Assembly (NCBI GenBank): GCA_937983495.1
Contig: CALKAA010000488.1
Location: 1 to 5,450, forward strand
From: an uncultured Gemmobacter sp.
GTDB lineage: Bacteria; Pseudomonadota; Alphaproteobacteria; Rhodobacterales; Rhodobacteraceae
Length of the DNA stretch: 5,450 nucleotides
Reading direction: 5' to 3'
The position numbers and the translations under genes are program-made. Under the pieces are notes generated by a model. The model did not search any database and was not told where the DNA came from. It saw only the letters and a program-made list of their open reading frames with translations. Below are positions 5,104 to 5,450 of this stretch, piece after piece (position 1 is the stretch's first letter; the number at the start of each line of letters is the position of its first letter).

Positions 5104-5412
5104 TCAGTCGGATCGGCCGCGCTGGAAGGCGTCGAAGAGCATGTCGCGCATCGAGCGGATGTCGGTCTCGATCCGGTCGAGGCGATCGCCGTCGGCCTTG
5201 CGGTCGTCGCTGCGCTGGCGGTCGATCCGGTCCCGTTCGGAGACCAGCTCGCGGTCGAGGCGGTCCAGCAGGGCCTCGTTCGTGAAAGCCTTGCGCGTGA
5301 TCGCCGCGATCAGGGCCATGGTGCCGCCGATGAGGGCGGTGAGCGCGGCGCTGATCCCGTGGTCCCGAAAGGCCCGCGCGACCTCGCTGGTCAGGGTGGT
5401 CTGGTCGTTCAT
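5104..5412 (-). CDS. Small membrane/coiled-coil phage protein, candidate holin
   Basis: The 102-residue product has one hydrophobic segment at about residues 20-38, rich in Ala, Gly, Leu and Ile, and then a highly charged helix at about 46-96 with recurring D-R-[LI]-D-R units that fits a coiled coil. There are no catalytic motifs. The start at 5412 has GAAAGGA five bases upstream (5418-5424 on the opposite strand). Its place directly before an endolysin gene suggests a holin or holin accessory that lets the enzyme reach the cell wall. Holins vary too much to confirm from sequence, and a single membrane segment with a long charged tail would also fit a phage membrane-anchored protein of other function. 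A stop codon of a further upstream gene may lie in 5409-5425, but two frames remain possible. Confidence 0.6.
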   Translation of the reverse strand: MNDQTTLTSEVARAFRDHGISAALTALIGGTMALIAAITRKAFTNEALLDRLDRELVSERDRIDRQRSDDRKADGDRLDRIETDIRSMRDMLFDAFQRGRSD

Positions 5413-5450
5413 GATGGTCCTTTCATTGCCGCGGGCTGCGGTCGGTCAGA

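Noticed and set aside
5409..5450. Possible 3' end of an upstream minus-strand gene
   Set aside because: Two frames are open from the window edge, one ending at TGA 5423-5425 and one at TGA 5409-5411; too short to choose between them.

Overview
The window is GC-rich DNA with the codon habits and protein families of an alphaproteobacterium, most likely of the Rhodobacterales (Rhodobacter/Paracoccus type). That placement comes from base composition and protein style, not from a database match. It reads as accessory DNA: a regulator/ATPase pair, a lower-GC two-gene insert, a lone phosphoesterase and a phage lysis module.

Layout. (1) Bases 3-1577, plus strand, high GC: the 3' part of an AAA+ ATPase gene, then a WYL-type transcriptional regulator. 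A perfect 12-bp inverted repeat straddles the ATPase stop codon. (2) Bases 1610-2940, plus strand, clearly lower GC: a PD-(D/E)XK nuclease-like protein and an unrecognised acidic protein, joined by an ATGA overlap and followed by a long hairpin. (3) Bases 3075-3635, minus strand: a calcineurin-like metallophosphoesterase with all five metal-binding motifs, convergent with the insert. (4) Bases 3636-3965: a gene-free stretch holding a near-perfect 22-bp palindrome and a long inverted repeat. (5) Bases 3966-5412, minus strand: a phage lysis module read right to left. It has a small membrane/coiled-coil protein (candidate holin), a terminator-like hairpin, an M15-type peptidase (endolysin) with a C-terminal membrane segment, and two overlapping small genes that look like an inner and outer membrane spanin pair.

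How the parts may work together. The lysis genes form a coherent set: membrane disruption, peptidoglycan cleavage, outer-membrane disruption. The left half is the best candidate for something undescribed. A WYL regulator, a family often found controlling anti-phage loci, sits directly upstream of a nuclease-fold gene translationally coupled to a protein of unknown family, next to phage genes. No integrase, terminase or structural gene is visible, so whether the whole window lies in one prophage is open.
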